Counted from the first letter of the stretch, positions 17,223 to 26,502 are shown. The stretch: DNA of 64,000 nucleotides from Brucella intermedia LMG 3301 (GCF_000182645.1 NZ_ACQA01000002.1:1297001-1361000); one strand, 5' to 3'. Made by a program: numbers and translations. The notes: generated from the letters alone by a model not told the origin.

Positions 17223-17834
17223 ATGTTCGACAGCCAGACGATTGCAGACCTGACAATGATGGCGAACGAGGCGAAAATCGAACCGGCGGCCTTGCTGGCG
17301 ATCGCGGAAGTGGAAAGCGGCGGTCGTGCGCTTCACAACATCAATGGCGGCAAGGAACCCGCCATCCGGTTCGAGGGACATTATTTCGACCGCAGGCTTT
17401 CCGGACGCTTGCGCGAATACGCAAGGAGCAACGGCCTGTCGGCGCCCATTGCAGGCCGGATACGCAATCCCAAATCGCAGGGCGAACGCTGGCTTCTGCT
17501 TGAACGGGCGATGGGCCTGAACAAGAAGGCAGCGCTTGAATCCACCTCCTGGGGGCTGGGACAGGTCATGGGCGCACATTGGGAATGGCTTGGCTACATG
17601 ACCGTTGACGACCTTGTGGCAGAGGCACGCGGGTCGGTTGCCGGGCAAGCGCGGCTGATGCTGCGCTTTATCGAAAAGGCGGAGCTTCTTGAAGTGTTGA
17701 AGGCCCGCAACTGGCGCGAATTCGCCCGACGCTATAATGGCCCTGCCTTTGCCCGCAACGAATATGATAAGCGGATGGCCGAAGCCTATCAGCGCTGGCA
17801 AAAGCAGCTCGACACGCTTAAAAGAGCCGCATGA
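17223..17834 (+). CDS. N-acetylmuramidase-domain protein (DUF3380-like)
   Basis: A 203-residue single-domain protein with GAGGAGCAATAG immediately upstream of the ATG. Its N-terminal segment ALLAIAEVESGGRALHNING holds the putative catalytic Glu (E in VESGG), followed by IRFEGHYFDRRL and STSWGLGQVMGAHWEWLGY, typical of the muramidase domain found in phage endolysins. No signal peptide or membrane helix is present, so export would need another route. There are no phage genes nearby, suggesting a domesticated lysin or a cytosolic gene of unknown use. Lytic activity is inferred from family only. Confidence 0.75.
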   Translation: MFDSQTIADLTMMANEAKIEPAALLAIAEVESGGRALHNINGGKEPAIRFEGHYFDRRLSGRLREYARSNGLSAPIAGRIRNPKSQGERWLLLERAMGLNKKAALESTSWGLGQVMGAHWEWLGYMTVDDLVAEARGSVAGQARLMLRFIEKAELLEVLKARNWREFARRYNGPAFARNEYDKRMAEAYQRWQKQLDTLKRAA

Positions 17835-17912
17835 ACCAGTAACTTTCGGTGGTGGACAAACCGCCGACAGGGATTTAAATCGATTTATCCACTCAAACAG
17901 CCGAGCAAGCCG

Positions 17913-18551
17913 ATGTCCCAGAAAACCGACCTTCTCGTTCCCATCATGACAGGCCAGCCGGTCATTCCGGTTTTGTTGATCGACAGGGTAGAACATGCTG
18001 TTCCGCTGGCACGGGCGCTTGCCAAGGGTGGATTGCCCGCTATCGAGATCACCTTGCGCACGGCTGCGGCGCTTGACGCCATCCGTGCGGTGGCGACGGA
18101 CGTGCCGGAAGCAATCGTCGGCGCTGGCACTATCCTCAACGCCAAGCAATATGAGGATGCGGCGAAGGCGGGTTCGCGCTTCATCGTCAGCCCCGGCGCG
18201 ACCAAATATATCGTTGCAGCCGCCAATGACAGCGACGTGCCGCTGCTGCCCGCAGCCATCACGCCGAGCGAGATGCTGGCGCTGCGCGAGGAAGGCTACA
18301 CCCATCTGAAATTCTTCCCGGCTGAACAGGCTGGCGGCGCATCGTTCCTGAAGGCGTTGTCCTCGCCCCTCGCCGGAACCGTCTTCTGCCCGACAGGCGG
18401 CATCAGCCTTGCCAATGCAAAAAATTACCTGTCACTGCCGAACGTTGTCTGCGTCGGCGGCTCGTGGGTTGCACCGAAGGAACTCGTCGAGGCAGGTGAC
18501 TGGGATGCGATTACCCGGCTTGCGAGCGAAGCGGCTGGCCTGAAAGGCTGA
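17913..18551 (+). CDS. eda: KDPG aldolase (2-dehydro-3-deoxy-6-phosphogluconate aldolase)
   Basis: The 212-residue protein matches class I KDPG/KHG aldolase. The catalytic Glu is in LPAIEITLRT, the phosphate and substrate loop in VGAGTIL, and the Schiff-base Lys in YTHLKFFPAEQ, followed by FCPTGGIS. It cleaves KDPG to pyruvate and glyceraldehyde-3-phosphate in the Entner-Doudoroff pathway. A gluconate permease (37410) in the same window fits this use. A strong intrinsic terminator follows. Confidence 0.95.
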   Translation: MSQKTDLLVPIMTGQPVIPVLLIDRVEHAVPLARALAKGGLPAIEITLRTAAALDAIRAVATDVPEAIVGAGTILNAKQYEDAAKAGSRFIVSPGATKYIVAAANDSDVPLLPAAITPSEMLALREEGYTHLKFFPAEQAGGASFLKALSSPLAGTVFCPTGGISLANAKNYLSLPNVVCVGGSWVAPKELVEAGDWDAITRLASEAAGLKG

Positions 18552-18572
18552 GCGAGCCCAAACGGGAAAATA

Positions 18573-18602
18573 AAAAGGGGCCTCCGGGGCCCCTTTTATT
18601 TT
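18573..18602 (+). terminator. Intrinsic terminator of eda
   Basis: AAAAGGGGCC (18573-18582) and GGCCCCTTTT (18588-18597) form a 10-bp stem with a 5-nt loop, followed by ATTTT. The A-run on the other side would also let it serve the convergent DUF882 gene. Confidence 0.9.
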
Positions 18603-18626
18603 GCCTTGCTTCGATCCGACCGACGA

Positions 18627-20612
18627 TCAGTTGGTTTCCGTGAACTTGGCCACCGTCAGGAAGGTAACGGCGTTGCCGCTGAACTGATTGGCGCGTTCGG
18701 TCGGCAGATTGCCGCGCTGGAAACCTGCCGTGTAGACCATGGCCGGTGCGGACCGCAGCGCATCGTTGCGGAGGACCGGGTTTGTCACGGGCACGGCGCT
18801 GGAAACGGATTCCGCCGAGAGGGCAACTTCCGAAGTCGGCATTACGGCAGGCTGAACCACCACACGCGGCGTGGATTGGGCCTTGGCGATATAGCGTCCG
18901 CCCTTTGCTGTGGCGCGAACGCCCGTCTCGGCTGCCTTGCCAATCGCTGCGACCTTCTTCTGGACAGCGGCGGAAGCCGTAGCAGTCGCCTTGGCTGACG
19001 CGGTCCGGGCCACAGAAGCCGTCTGCACAGCTGCCGGCGCCTGCTTCGGTGCGGCGTCTACAACCGGCTTGCTGTCATAATAATCGTCGGAAGGCGGTGC
19101 GATCAGCTCACCGATCTCATCCTTCTTGGAAAGCAGGGCAAGCTGCGTATTGGCGCGCGGCGCTTCCTTCGGCAGCGGGAAAGCTGCCGTTTCGCCCGGC
19201 TGCGGCACTGCCACATTGCCAGTATCGGCGACTTGTGTCGGTTCGTTCTGCTCGCTGTTGACCAGCGCGGCAATCGCATCCTGGCCGCTTGCGGCAGGTT
19301 TTTCGCCCGGGCGCATCGGACGTGCTGACGGGATCACCGCGGCGGCAAGCTGCATATTATCCGTCTCAAGCTGCGGACGGGCCGACGGCACCGGCACAAA
19401 ACCGTTCATCAGCGGTGAAGGCGTCCCGGCATCGGCAACCTGAACCGTGTTCGCATCCACGGCGGCGCGGGCCGCGGCAGCAGCATCGGCGGCCGGTTCG
19501 GCTGCGGCAAGCGCCACGGCATCTTGCGGCGCCATCGCCGGCTTGCGAGCCGGTATCGGAACATTGAGCGCGGCCACCGGAACTTCGGCTGCGGCCTGCG
19601 CCTGGGCATCGAGCCCGGCTTCGGGACGCGGCGCCTGCATCGGCACCGGAGCCTCACGGGCGGGCAAGGCGGCAATCATCGTTTCACGCGGCTGCTGGAC
19701 CGGCTCTTCCGGAACCGCCGGAGCCTGACGCGCAGGCACTGCGCGGGCAGGACGTGCGGATGCCGGTGGAGCACTCACCTCACCGCCGCTTTCTTCTTCT
19801 TCGTCGGCACCACCACCAAACAGCGCACCGAACAGGCTCTTGCTGCGGCGTGGGGATGTATTGCTGGCCACCATGACCTCGCCGCCACCAGCCTTGCGCC
19901 TTTCGATCATGGCCAGTGCCTGCTCATAACCCGGCAATGGCTTGCCATCGGCGGGAAGGTGAGCGGTTTTGCCATCCGGGAACAGCGCGAGCAGTTCGCG
20001 GCGGCTCATGCGCGGCCAGGAGCGGACATTGCCGACATCCATATGGACGAAAGGCGAACCGGAGCGCGGATAATAGCCGACGCCGCCGATCTGGTAGCGC
20101 ATGCCGATGCCGCGCAGCTTGGCCAGGGGAACGCCGGGAATGTAGAAGTCCATCGCGCGGCCAAGCATGTGCTGGCTCTTCTTGGCAACGCCGGTGTTGG
20201 CGGAACGCGAACGCAGCATGGCGTTGGTTGCCGGCGAACGATAAGCGGAGACGACGGTGATATACTGGCTCGAACCGGTGGAGCGATAAACCTGCCAGAT
20301 CAGGTCGAACAGGCGCGGGTCCATCTTGGTCGGCTCGTTACGGCGCCAGTCCCGCAGGAAAACATTCAGCTTCTTCAAGCCCTGCGCATCGAAGCGACCA
20401 TTTCTCTTGAAGACGATTTCGGCCTTTTCACCGGTATGAACGTAATAAAGCTTGAGAGAGCGGGTTTCAGCCGATGCCTGCGAAGGAGACAGCGCCAGGA
20501 CAACCGCAGCGACGGCAAGGGCAGACGGAGCGGACACAGATACCTTCATCGTGGCCTTTATTCCGGTCCAAACCTTCGCAAAGCGCGCTTTAATGGTCGA
20601 TATGCTGTTCAT
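18627..20612 (-). CDS. DUF882 (YcbK/M15A-like) periplasmic protein with long Pro/Ala-rich tail
   Basis: Taken from ATG 20612 the product has 661 residues. An N-terminal signal or anchor (SALAVAAVVLALSPSQASAE) precedes a D-Ala-D-Ala peptidase-like DUF882 domain (about 50-220). Its metal ligands are visible: H148 and D155 in SQHMLGRAMDF and H190 in FVHMD. After about residue 290 come some 370 residues rich in Pro, Ala, Val and Glu with repeated PARKP, ASARPAR and SARP-like segments, likely disordered. It probably works on peptidoglycan in the periplasm. The domain call is good; activity and the role of the tail are not known. Confidence 0.85.
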   Translation of the reverse strand: MNSISTIKARFAKVWTGIKATMKVSVSAPSALAVAAVVLALSPSQASAETRSLKLYYVHTGEKAEIVFKRNGRFDAQGLKKLNVFLRDWRRNEPTKMDPRLFDLIWQVYRSTGSSQYITVVSAYRSPATNAMLRSRSANTGVAKKSQHMLGRAMDFYIPGVPLAKLRGIGMRYQIGGVGYYPRSGSPFVHMDVGNVRSWPRMSRRELLALFPDGKTAHLPADGKPLPGYEQALAMIERRKAGGGEVMVASNTSPRRSKSLFGALFGGGADEEEESGGEVSAPPASARPARAVPARQAPAVPEEPVQQPRETMIAALPAREAPVPMQAPRPEAGLDAQAQAAAEVPVAALNVPIPARKPAMAPQDAVALAAAEPAADAAAAARAAVDANTVQVADAGTPSPLMNGFVPVPSARPQLETDNMQLAAAVIPSARPMRPGEKPAASGQDAIAALVNSEQNEPTQVADTGNVAVPQPGETAAFPLPKEAPRANTQLALLSKKDEIGELIAPPSDDYYDSKPVVDAAPKQAPAAVQTASVARTASAKATATASAAVQKKVAAIGKAAETGVRATAKGGRYIAKAQSTPRVVVQPAVMPTSEVALSAESVSSAVPVTNPVLRNDALRSAPAMVYTAGFQRGNLPTERANQFSGNAVTFLTVAKFTETN

Positions 20613-20820
20613 CGAATCGTATCGCCTTACCGTTTTCCGCCCCCAGAGGCATTCTCCAGGCTTCCCTCGGGGCTTTCTTTGTGGTGCCACAAAAAGCCTG
20701 CGTCCCAGTTCCGCTTGAACTCCGATTGTCGGATTTAATGGTTAATGGACGCTTAGTGAACAACAAATGAGGAAACACCATGGCAAAAAAGCCACACACG
20801 TGCATCTATTTTCGCCATGG

Positions 20821-20836
20821 TTAAAAAATTATTAAC
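20821..20836. promoter_or_regulatory. Candidate CtrA-binding site
   Basis: The sequence TTAA-AAAATTA-TTAAC fits the CtrA consensus TTAA-N7-TTAAC exactly. It lies in the AT-rich 309-bp gap (20613-20921) between the sigma-54-type regulator gene and the DUF882 gene, about 210 bp upstream of the latter's start. CtrA is the cell-cycle regulator in this bacterial group and controls envelope genes. The rest of the gap shows no gene. Confidence 0.45.
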
Positions 20837-20921
20837 AGTCTTTAATTCGCAACAGTACCTGCGAGGACCGACAGTATGTTTATTATAAATGACTGAAATT
20901 CAATATGTTAGGCCGGATCGA

Positions 20922-22427
20922 TCAGCCCGCAACGCGGTTGAAAGGGGTGATACCGGCCTCTTCCTCGGCGCCTGATCCCTTGCCGGAAATCGACGCCACA
21001 TCGATGCCATATTCCTTCAGCTTCCGGTAAAGCGTGGTTCTTCCGATACCCAGACGCCGGGCCACTTCACTGATTTGTCCGTCATAATGAGCGATGGCGA
21101 ACCGGATCATTTCCTCCTCGGCTGCGGCAAGCGTGCGAACCTCGCCCGCTCCGTCTATTCCACTGAACAGACCGGCCGAAGTCACGCCTGGATCCTGATC
21201 GACAAGGTTGAACCGGGCGGATTGCTGTGCAGGCCTCATGGACTCGCTGCCCGCACCTATCTGCGCGAAATCACCCGCTGTCAGCTCGCCAGTGTCGCAG
21301 AGGATCACCGCACGGTAAACGGCATTTTTCAGTTCCCGCACATTGCCGGGCCAATGATAGGCCTTCAGCTTTTCCAGCGCGTGGGTGGTGATGCCAGTGA
21401 TATGCCCCATGCGCTCTTCGCTGACAAAGCGCATCATGAACTGATGCAGCAGGATCGGAATATCTTCCGGACGATTGCGCAGGGGCGGCATGGCTACCGC
21501 AAAGGAGCCGAGCAGATGATAAAGCCCGGCATGAAAACGTCCCATATCGACGAGATCGGCCAGCGGACGGCTGTTCGACGCCATGATGCGTGCATTGGAA
21601 AGCGTGCGCTCGCCGCCGCTTTCGAACTGGCCCGATTGCATTGCCGCAAAAAGCTTGATCTGCGTGTGGCGCGGCAGCGCACCGACTTCGTCAAGGAAAA
21701 GCGTGCCGCCATCGGCTTCCGCAAGCTTTCCGAGGCTGCGCAGGGCATCGCCATCGCGACGGTCGCGCCGTGCTGTCGAAACGCCGAAAAAAACCTCGTC
21801 GGCATTATCCACCGTCAGGGTGCGGCAATCGACGGTCACGAAAGGGCCGCGCCAGCGGACACTGCCGCTGCAAATGGCGCGCGCCAGCGTCTCCTTGCCG
21901 CTGCCGGGTTCTCCCTCAATCAGAAGCGGCGCATCCAGCGCCGAAGCCCGACGCGCCAGAATCCCGACCCGCTCCATCTCGGGGCTCTTGATCGCCATGT
22001 CGGAAAGCGTCAGATGAGCCTTCAGAGAGGAACGCGCGCGGCGGATTTCCTGCGTCAGCGCATCGATCTTCAACACATTGGAAACGGAAACCTGAACGCG
22101 CTCGAAGGCGACCGGCTTGGTCACGAAGTCGACCGCACCCATTTTCATGGCCTGGAGAACCGGCTGGAGATCATCGTTCTGGACGAGAACTATCACCGGC
22201 ACGCTGTTTCCGGCTTCACGCATGCGCCGCAAAACGGTCAGGCCATCCATATCCGGCATGGAAAGATCGAGCAGCATCAGCACAATGTCCTTGCGCTGGC
22301 TGACGAAGCTGAGTGCGCTGGCCCCGCCATCTGCCAGGATGGTCCGATAGCCCATGCGCATGACTACCGCTTCCAGATTGCGTCGTTGGATCGGATCGTC
22401 ATCCGCTATGAGAATGCGCGTGGCCAT
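20922..22427 (-). CDS. NtrC-type response regulator lacking the GAFTGA loop
   Basis: A 501-residue three-domain protein. The receiver domain has D54 in LLDLSMPDMDG and K104 in FVTKP. The AAA+ domain has Walker A GEPGSGKE (172-179), Walker B GGTLFLDEVGALP (about 240-252) and the arginine region PPLRNRPEDIPILL. The C-terminal Fis-type helix-turn-helix is ISEVARRLGIGRTTLYRKLK. The segment between DNADEVFFG and ADGG, where NtrC proteins have GAFTGA, reads VSTARRDRRDGDALR. GAFTGA contacts sigma-54, so this protein probably cannot activate sigma-54 promoters in the usual way and may be a repressor or act on another polymerase. No histidine kinase gene adjoins it. Confidence 0.85.
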   Translation of the reverse strand: MATRILIADDDPIQRRNLEAVVMRMGYRTILADGGASALSFVSQRKDIVLMLLDLSMPDMDGLTVLRRMREAGNSVPVIVLVQNDDLQPVLQAMKMGAVDFVTKPVAFERVQVSVSNVLKIDALTQEIRRARSSLKAHLTLSDMAIKSPEMERVGILARRASALDAPLLIEGEPGSGKETLARAICSGSVRWRGPFVTVDCRTLTVDNADEVFFGVSTARRDRRDGDALRSLGKLAEADGGTLFLDEVGALPRHTQIKLFAAMQSGQFESGGERTLSNARIMASNSRPLADLVDMGRFHAGLYHLLGSFAVAMPPLRNRPEDIPILLHQFMMRFVSEERMGHITGITTHALEKLKAYHWPGNVRELKNAVYRAVILCDTGELTAGDFAQIGAGSESMRPAQQSARFNLVDQDPGVTSAGLFSGIDGAGEVRTLAAAEEEMIRFAIAHYDGQISEVARRLGIGRTTLYRKLKEYGIDVASISGKGSGAEEEAGITPFNRVAG

Positions 22428-22707
22428 TAACCGTTATCATTACCTATGGAGTTCCCGCGCCCGAAATACTTAAACAGTTTAAATGTCTCATATTCTAGGC
22501 GCGTTATTTGGTGCCAAGCCTTCAGCGAATGCAAGGTACTAAAATGTGCCTCGGTGTCCCATTTCACAAAATTTGTATCCTGAATCCACTCCCAGCTTCA
22601 ACCATCTGCCTGTCGAGCGGCCTGATCGGGGCGGGCCATCACAAATGATCGAAGCCCTTTTCCCACCTCTTGGCGATCCTGACAAGACGTGCGAGAAGGA
22701 GCCTGAC

Positions 22708-22810
22708 AGAGCGGCTCCAGTCAGCGCCGGATCGTGGAGCCGCGCTCTCTCTTTGTTTGTACGCATTATCCGACGAAAAGCCGCTTCGCACTTTTTCTGG
22801 AAATGCTCTT
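22708..22810. repeat. Intergenic palindromic repeat, copy D
   Basis: Between the divergent regulator (start 22427) and pepF (22822) a diverged copy has the terminal stem AGAGCGGCTCCA ... TGGAGC with CGCTCT, the spacer CTCTTTGTTTGTACGCATTA, and the end CGCTTCGCACTTTTTCTGGA then AATGCTCTTGG. Its final GGAG supplies part of the pepF ribosome site. The remaining bases 22428-22707 show no gene. Confidence 0.7.
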
Positions 22811-22821
22811 GGAGAATGTTC

Positions 22822-24684
22822 ATGACCCGTTTTTCAGAATCCGTTTTCTTCAACAATGCTTCGCATGCGCCTGCCGGCGATGCGGCTGCGGCCGAAAAGG
22901 CTGATCTCGGCAACCTGCCGGAATGGAATCTGGGCGATCTTTATCCGTCTGCCGACAGCCCGGAACTGAAAAACGATATTGAAAAAGCCATGAAGGATGC
23001 AGCGGCCTTCGAGGAGCGCTGGAAAGGCAAGCTCGGAGACGAAGCGGCCAAGCCAAATGGCGGTAACTTTGCCGATGCAATCAAGGAATTCGAGGCTCTG
23101 GACGAGCTGATGGGCCGTATCGGCTCTTTCGCCGGCCTCTATTATTACGGCGACACCACAGACCCGAAGCGCATGAAGCTTTTCGGCGACACGCAGCAAA
23201 AGCTGACCGACGCCAGCACGCATCTCATTTTCTTCGGCCTCGAACTGAACCGCATCGATGATGCCGTTCTCGAAAAGGCTATGAACGACAATGCGGCAAT
23301 CGGTCATTACCGCCCATGGCTGACCGATCTGCGCCTGGACAAGCCTTACCAGCTCGACGACAAGCTGGAGCAGCTCTTCCACGAAAAATCGATCACGGGC
23401 TATAGCGCCTGGAACCGGCTGTTCGATGAAACCATGTCGGGACTTCGGTTTGAAATCGACGGCAAGGAACTCAGCATCGAGCCGACCCTGAACATGCTTC
23501 AGGACGCCGATGGCGCTGTGCGCAGGAAGGCATCGGAAGCGCTGGCAAAGACTTTCGCAGCCAATCTGCGCACATTCACGCTGATCACCAACACGCTGGC
23601 CAAGGACAAGGAAATCTCCGATCGCTGGCGCGGTTTTCAGGACATCGCCGACAGCCGCCACCTTGCCAACCGCGTGGAACGCGACGTTGTGGATGCGCTG
23701 GCAAAGGCGGTGGAAGACGCCTATCCGCGTCTTTCGCACCGCTATTACGCCCTGAAAGCAAAATGGCTCGGCCTTGAAAGGCTTGAGAACTGGGATCGCA
23801 ACGCACCATTGCCGGAAACGCCGCAGGCCCTGATCCCATGGGACGATGCACGCGAAACAGTGCTTTCCGCCTATGGCAACTTCGCGCCGGAAATGGCCGA
23901 GATCGCGAAGAAATTCTTCGACAAGAACTGGATCGACGCGCCGGTCCGCCCCGGCAAGGCTCCGGGCGCATTCGCGCATCCGACGGTTCCGTCGGCGCAT
24001 CCCTATGTGCTGCTCAACTATATGGGCAAGCCGCGCGATGTGATGACGCTGGCGCACGAATTGGGCCACGGCGTGCATCAGGTTCTGGCGGGCAGCCAGG
24101 GTGCTTTGATGGCTTCAACGCCGCTGACGCTCGCTGAAACCGCATCCGTGTTCGGCGAAATGCTGACTTTCCGCTCGCTTCTGGCCGCTACACAGGACAA
24201 GCGTGAACGCAAGGCCATGCTGGCCCAGAAGGCCGAAGACATGATCAACACGGTCGTGCGCCAGATCGCTTTCTACCAGTTCGAACGTCGCGTCCACACC
24301 GAGCGGCGCGAAGGCGAGCTGACGGCTGAGCGCATCGGCGAAATCTGGATGGATGTGCAGCGCGAAAGCCTTGGCGATGCCGTCAATCTCAATCCGGGTT
24401 ACGAGACCTTCTGGACCTATATCCCGCATTTCATCCACTCGCCGTTCTATGTCTATGCCTATGCTTTCGGTGACTGCCTGGTGAACTCGCTTTATGCGGT
24501 TTACCAGAACTCGGAAAAGGGCTTCCAGCAGAAGTATTTCGACATGCTGAAGGCTGGCGGCACCAAGCACCACAAGGAATTGCTGGCGCCATTCGGCCTT
24601 GATGCGAGCGATCCCGATTTCTGGAGCAAGGGCCTGTCGGTGATCGAAGGCATTATCGACGAGCTTGAAGCCATGGAAGACTGA
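22822..24684 (+). CDS. pepF: Oligoendopeptidase F (M3 metallopeptidase)
   Basis: The start at ATG 22822 has TTGGAG about 8 bases upstream; an upstream frame extends further but runs through a repeat. The 620-residue protein fits the PepF/M3B family in size. The zinc motif is HELGHGVHQ in VMTLAHELGHGVHQVLAGSQ, with the third ligand Glu in TPLTLAETASVFGEML. It degrades short peptides in the cytosol. Its stop is 7 bases before the pabB start, and it may be cotranscribed with the folate genes. Confidence 0.93.
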   Translation: MTRFSESVFFNNASHAPAGDAAAAEKADLGNLPEWNLGDLYPSADSPELKNDIEKAMKDAAAFEERWKGKLGDEAAKPNGGNFADAIKEFEALDELMGRIGSFAGLYYYGDTTDPKRMKLFGDTQQKLTDASTHLIFFGLELNRIDDAVLEKAMNDNAAIGHYRPWLTDLRLDKPYQLDDKLEQLFHEKSITGYSAWNRLFDETMSGLRFEIDGKELSIEPTLNMLQDADGAVRRKASEALAKTFAANLRTFTLITNTLAKDKEISDRWRGFQDIADSRHLANRVERDVVDALAKAVEDAYPRLSHRYYALKAKWLGLERLENWDRNAPLPETPQALIPWDDARETVLSAYGNFAPEMAEIAKKFFDKNWIDAPVRPGKAPGAFAHPTVPSAHPYVLLNYMGKPRDVMTLAHELGHGVHQVLAGSQGALMASTPLTLAETASVFGEMLTFRSLLAATQDKRERKAMLAQKAEDMINTVVRQIAFYQFERRVHTERREGELTAERIGEIWMDVQRESLGDAVNLNPGYETFWTYIPHFIHSPFYVYAYAFGDCLVNSLYAVYQNSEKGFQQKYFDMLKAGGTKHHKELLAPFGLDASDPDFWSKGLSVIEGIIDELEAMED

Positions 24685-24691
24685 GGCGACA

Positions 24692-25864
24692 GTGACCCGA
24701 ACGGGTAACAAACCGCTCATTCTCTTTCGGGACGACAAGGCGGGCCGCGACGTGCTTTTCGCGGCCCCTTCATCGATCATCCGTGCCGACACGCCGGATG
24801 AATTCGAGCCTGCATGGGATGCAATGCAAGAAGCGCACGAGGCCGGAAGATGGCTTGCGGGCTATCTTTCCTATGAAGCGGGCTATCTTCTCGAACCCAA
24901 GCTCAAGCCGCTTCTGCCCGAAGGACCCAAGGCGCCGCTTCTCTGCTTCGGCGTATTCGACGGCCCATCCGATGAACGGATGCACGGTCGCAGCGAAGAC
25001 AATGCCGCCTCCCCGTCCACCTTCCTGCGCAATCCGGTCGCGCAATGGTCGTTCGCAGACTATGCGCCGCGTTTCAAGCGCTTGCATCAGCATTTACGTG
25101 AAGGCGATTGCTATCAGGGCAACCTCACCTTTCCCATCCACGCGGAATGGGGCGGCGATCCGCTGGTCCTGTTCAACATGCTTGCGAAGCGTCAGCCGGT
25201 TCGCTACGCGACCTATTGCGATCTGGGCGGACCGATCATCCTGTCGCGCTCGCCGGAACTTTTCTTCGAGGTCGATGGGGAGGGAGGGATCGAGACCCAT
25301 CCGATGAAGGGCACCATGCCGCGTGGTGCTACGCCTGAAGAGGACGAGCGGAACCGCCAGTTCCTGCTGAACGATCCCAAGAACCAGGCTGAAAACCGCA
25401 TGATCGTCGATCTTCTTCGCAACGACATTTCGCTCGTAAGTGAAGTAGGCTCGCTCGACGTGCCGGAACTTTTCCGCGTCGAAACCTATCCCACCGTCCA
25501 TCAGATGATCAGCCGCGTGCGCGCCCGTCTGAAAGAGAACCTGCCGCTGCGCTCGCTGTTTGCCGCCCTCTTCCCGTGCGGGTCGATCACCGGCGCGCCC
25601 AAGATCAGCGCCATGGAAATCCTGCGTAAACTGGAGACCGGGCCGCGCGACATCTATTGCGGATCGCTCGGCTGGATCGAGCCGGGCGGACGTATGCGTT
25701 TTAACGTTGCCATTCGTACGATCTCGCTTCTGGATGAAAATCGTGCGATCTTCAATGTCGGGGGCGGTGTGGTCTTCGATTCCACGGCGCAAGCGGAGTA
25801 CGAGGAATGTCTTCTGAAAGCACGGTTCGCGGCACTGTCGAGCCACAAGGGGCGCAAGCCGTGA
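24692..25864 (+). CDS. pabB: Aminodeoxychorismate synthase component I
   Basis: From GTG 24692 the product has 390 residues. It contains the chorismate-binding core: HPMKGTMPRG, the FRVETYPTVHQMISRVRARL stretch, and FPCGSITGAPKISAMEIL, followed by ETGPRDIYCGSLGWI. With an amidotransferase (PabA or TrpG, not in this window) it makes 4-amino-4-deoxychorismate for folate. Its stop overlaps the aminotransferase-like gene by 4 bases (GTGA), giving a pabB-pabC pair. An anthranilate synthase is less likely because of the PabB-type context. Confidence 0.88.
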   Translation: MTRTGNKPLILFRDDKAGRDVLFAAPSSIIRADTPDEFEPAWDAMQEAHEAGRWLAGYLSYEAGYLLEPKLKPLLPEGPKAPLLCFGVFDGPSDERMHGRSEDNAASPSTFLRNPVAQWSFADYAPRFKRLHQHLREGDCYQGNLTFPIHAEWGGDPLVLFNMLAKRQPVRYATYCDLGGPIILSRSPELFFEVDGEGGIETHPMKGTMPRGATPEEDERNRQFLLNDPKNQAENRMIVDLLRNDISLVSEVGSLDVPELFRVETYPTVHQMISRVRARLKENLPLRSLFAALFPCGSITGAPKISAMEILRKLETGPRDIYCGSLGWIEPGGRMRFNVAIRTISLLDENRAIFNVGGGVVFDSTAQAEYEECLLKARFAALSSHKGRKP

Positions 25865-26502
25865 CGATGGAACCCGATTATCAACTGATCGAAACGATGC
25901 GCTCGGAACCGCTCTCCGGCATTCTGCGCTTCGATCTGCACATGGCGCGCCTTGAGAATTCCGCCCGTGAACTCGGCTTTGCCTGCAATATGGAAGCCAT
26001 TCGGCAGAAGGTCGCGGAAGCCGGGGCTGGCGAACAGGCCTTGAAACTGCGGCTGACGCTCGCTCCGGATGGTGTCGCCACTGTCTCGAGCGCTCCCTAC
26101 GAACCGTTGCCGTCCCAGACGATATGGCGGGTTGCGATAGCCCGCACGCATCTCAATCACAACGATCCCCTGTTGCGCCACAAGACGACCCGGCGGCAGG
26201 CCTATATCGCGGCTCGCGAGGAATATTCGCCCGCAGAGATTGACGAAGTCATCCTGCTCAATGATCGGGGCGAGGTCTGCGAAGGCACGATCACGTCGAT
26301 ATTTCTCGATATCGGCGGCGCAGCCTGCATGACGCCCGCGCTTTCATGCGGCCTGCTCGACGGGGTATTGCGACGTGAATTGCTGAACGACAACGTCGTT
26401 GAAGAAGGTATCGTGACCGTCGAGACGCTGAAAAACGCGCGCAACATTCTTGTCGGCAATTCGTTGCGCGGCATGATCCGCGCAAAGCTTGTCGACCTCT
26501 GA
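25861..26502 (+). CDS. Class IV aminotransferase-fold protein, PabC-like (aminodeoxychorismate lyase)
   Basis: The start is taken as GTG 25861 in a GTGA overlap with pabB; ATG 25867 and a longer ATG 25807 frame are alternatives. The 213-residue product is short for the family but keeps the core: the PLP Lys in LLRHKTTRRQAY, the Glu in DRGEVCEGTITSIFL, and the cofactor-binding C-terminal ILVGNSLRGMIRA. Next to pabB it most likely releases pyruvate from aminodeoxychorismate to give p-aminobenzoate. Confidence 0.8.
   Translation: MTMEPDYQLIETMRSEPLSGILRFDLHMARLENSARELGFACNMEAIRQKVAEAGAGEQALKLRLTLAPDGVATVSSAPYEPLPSQTIWRVAIARTHLNHNDPLLRHKTTRRQAYIAAREEYSPAEIDEVILLNDRGEVCEGTITSIFLDIGGAACMTPALSCGLLDGVLRRELLNDNVVEEGIVTVETLKNARNILVGNSLRGMIRAKLVDL

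Noticed and set aside
19524..20738. A 404-codon plus-strand frame opposite the DUF882 gene
   Set aside because: The minus-strand gene has a signal peptide and metal ligands; the plus frame is a composition artefact.
22546..22821. N-terminal extension of the pepF frame to 22546
   Set aside because: It crosses a noncoding repeat and has no family similarity; ATG 22822 has a better ribosome site.
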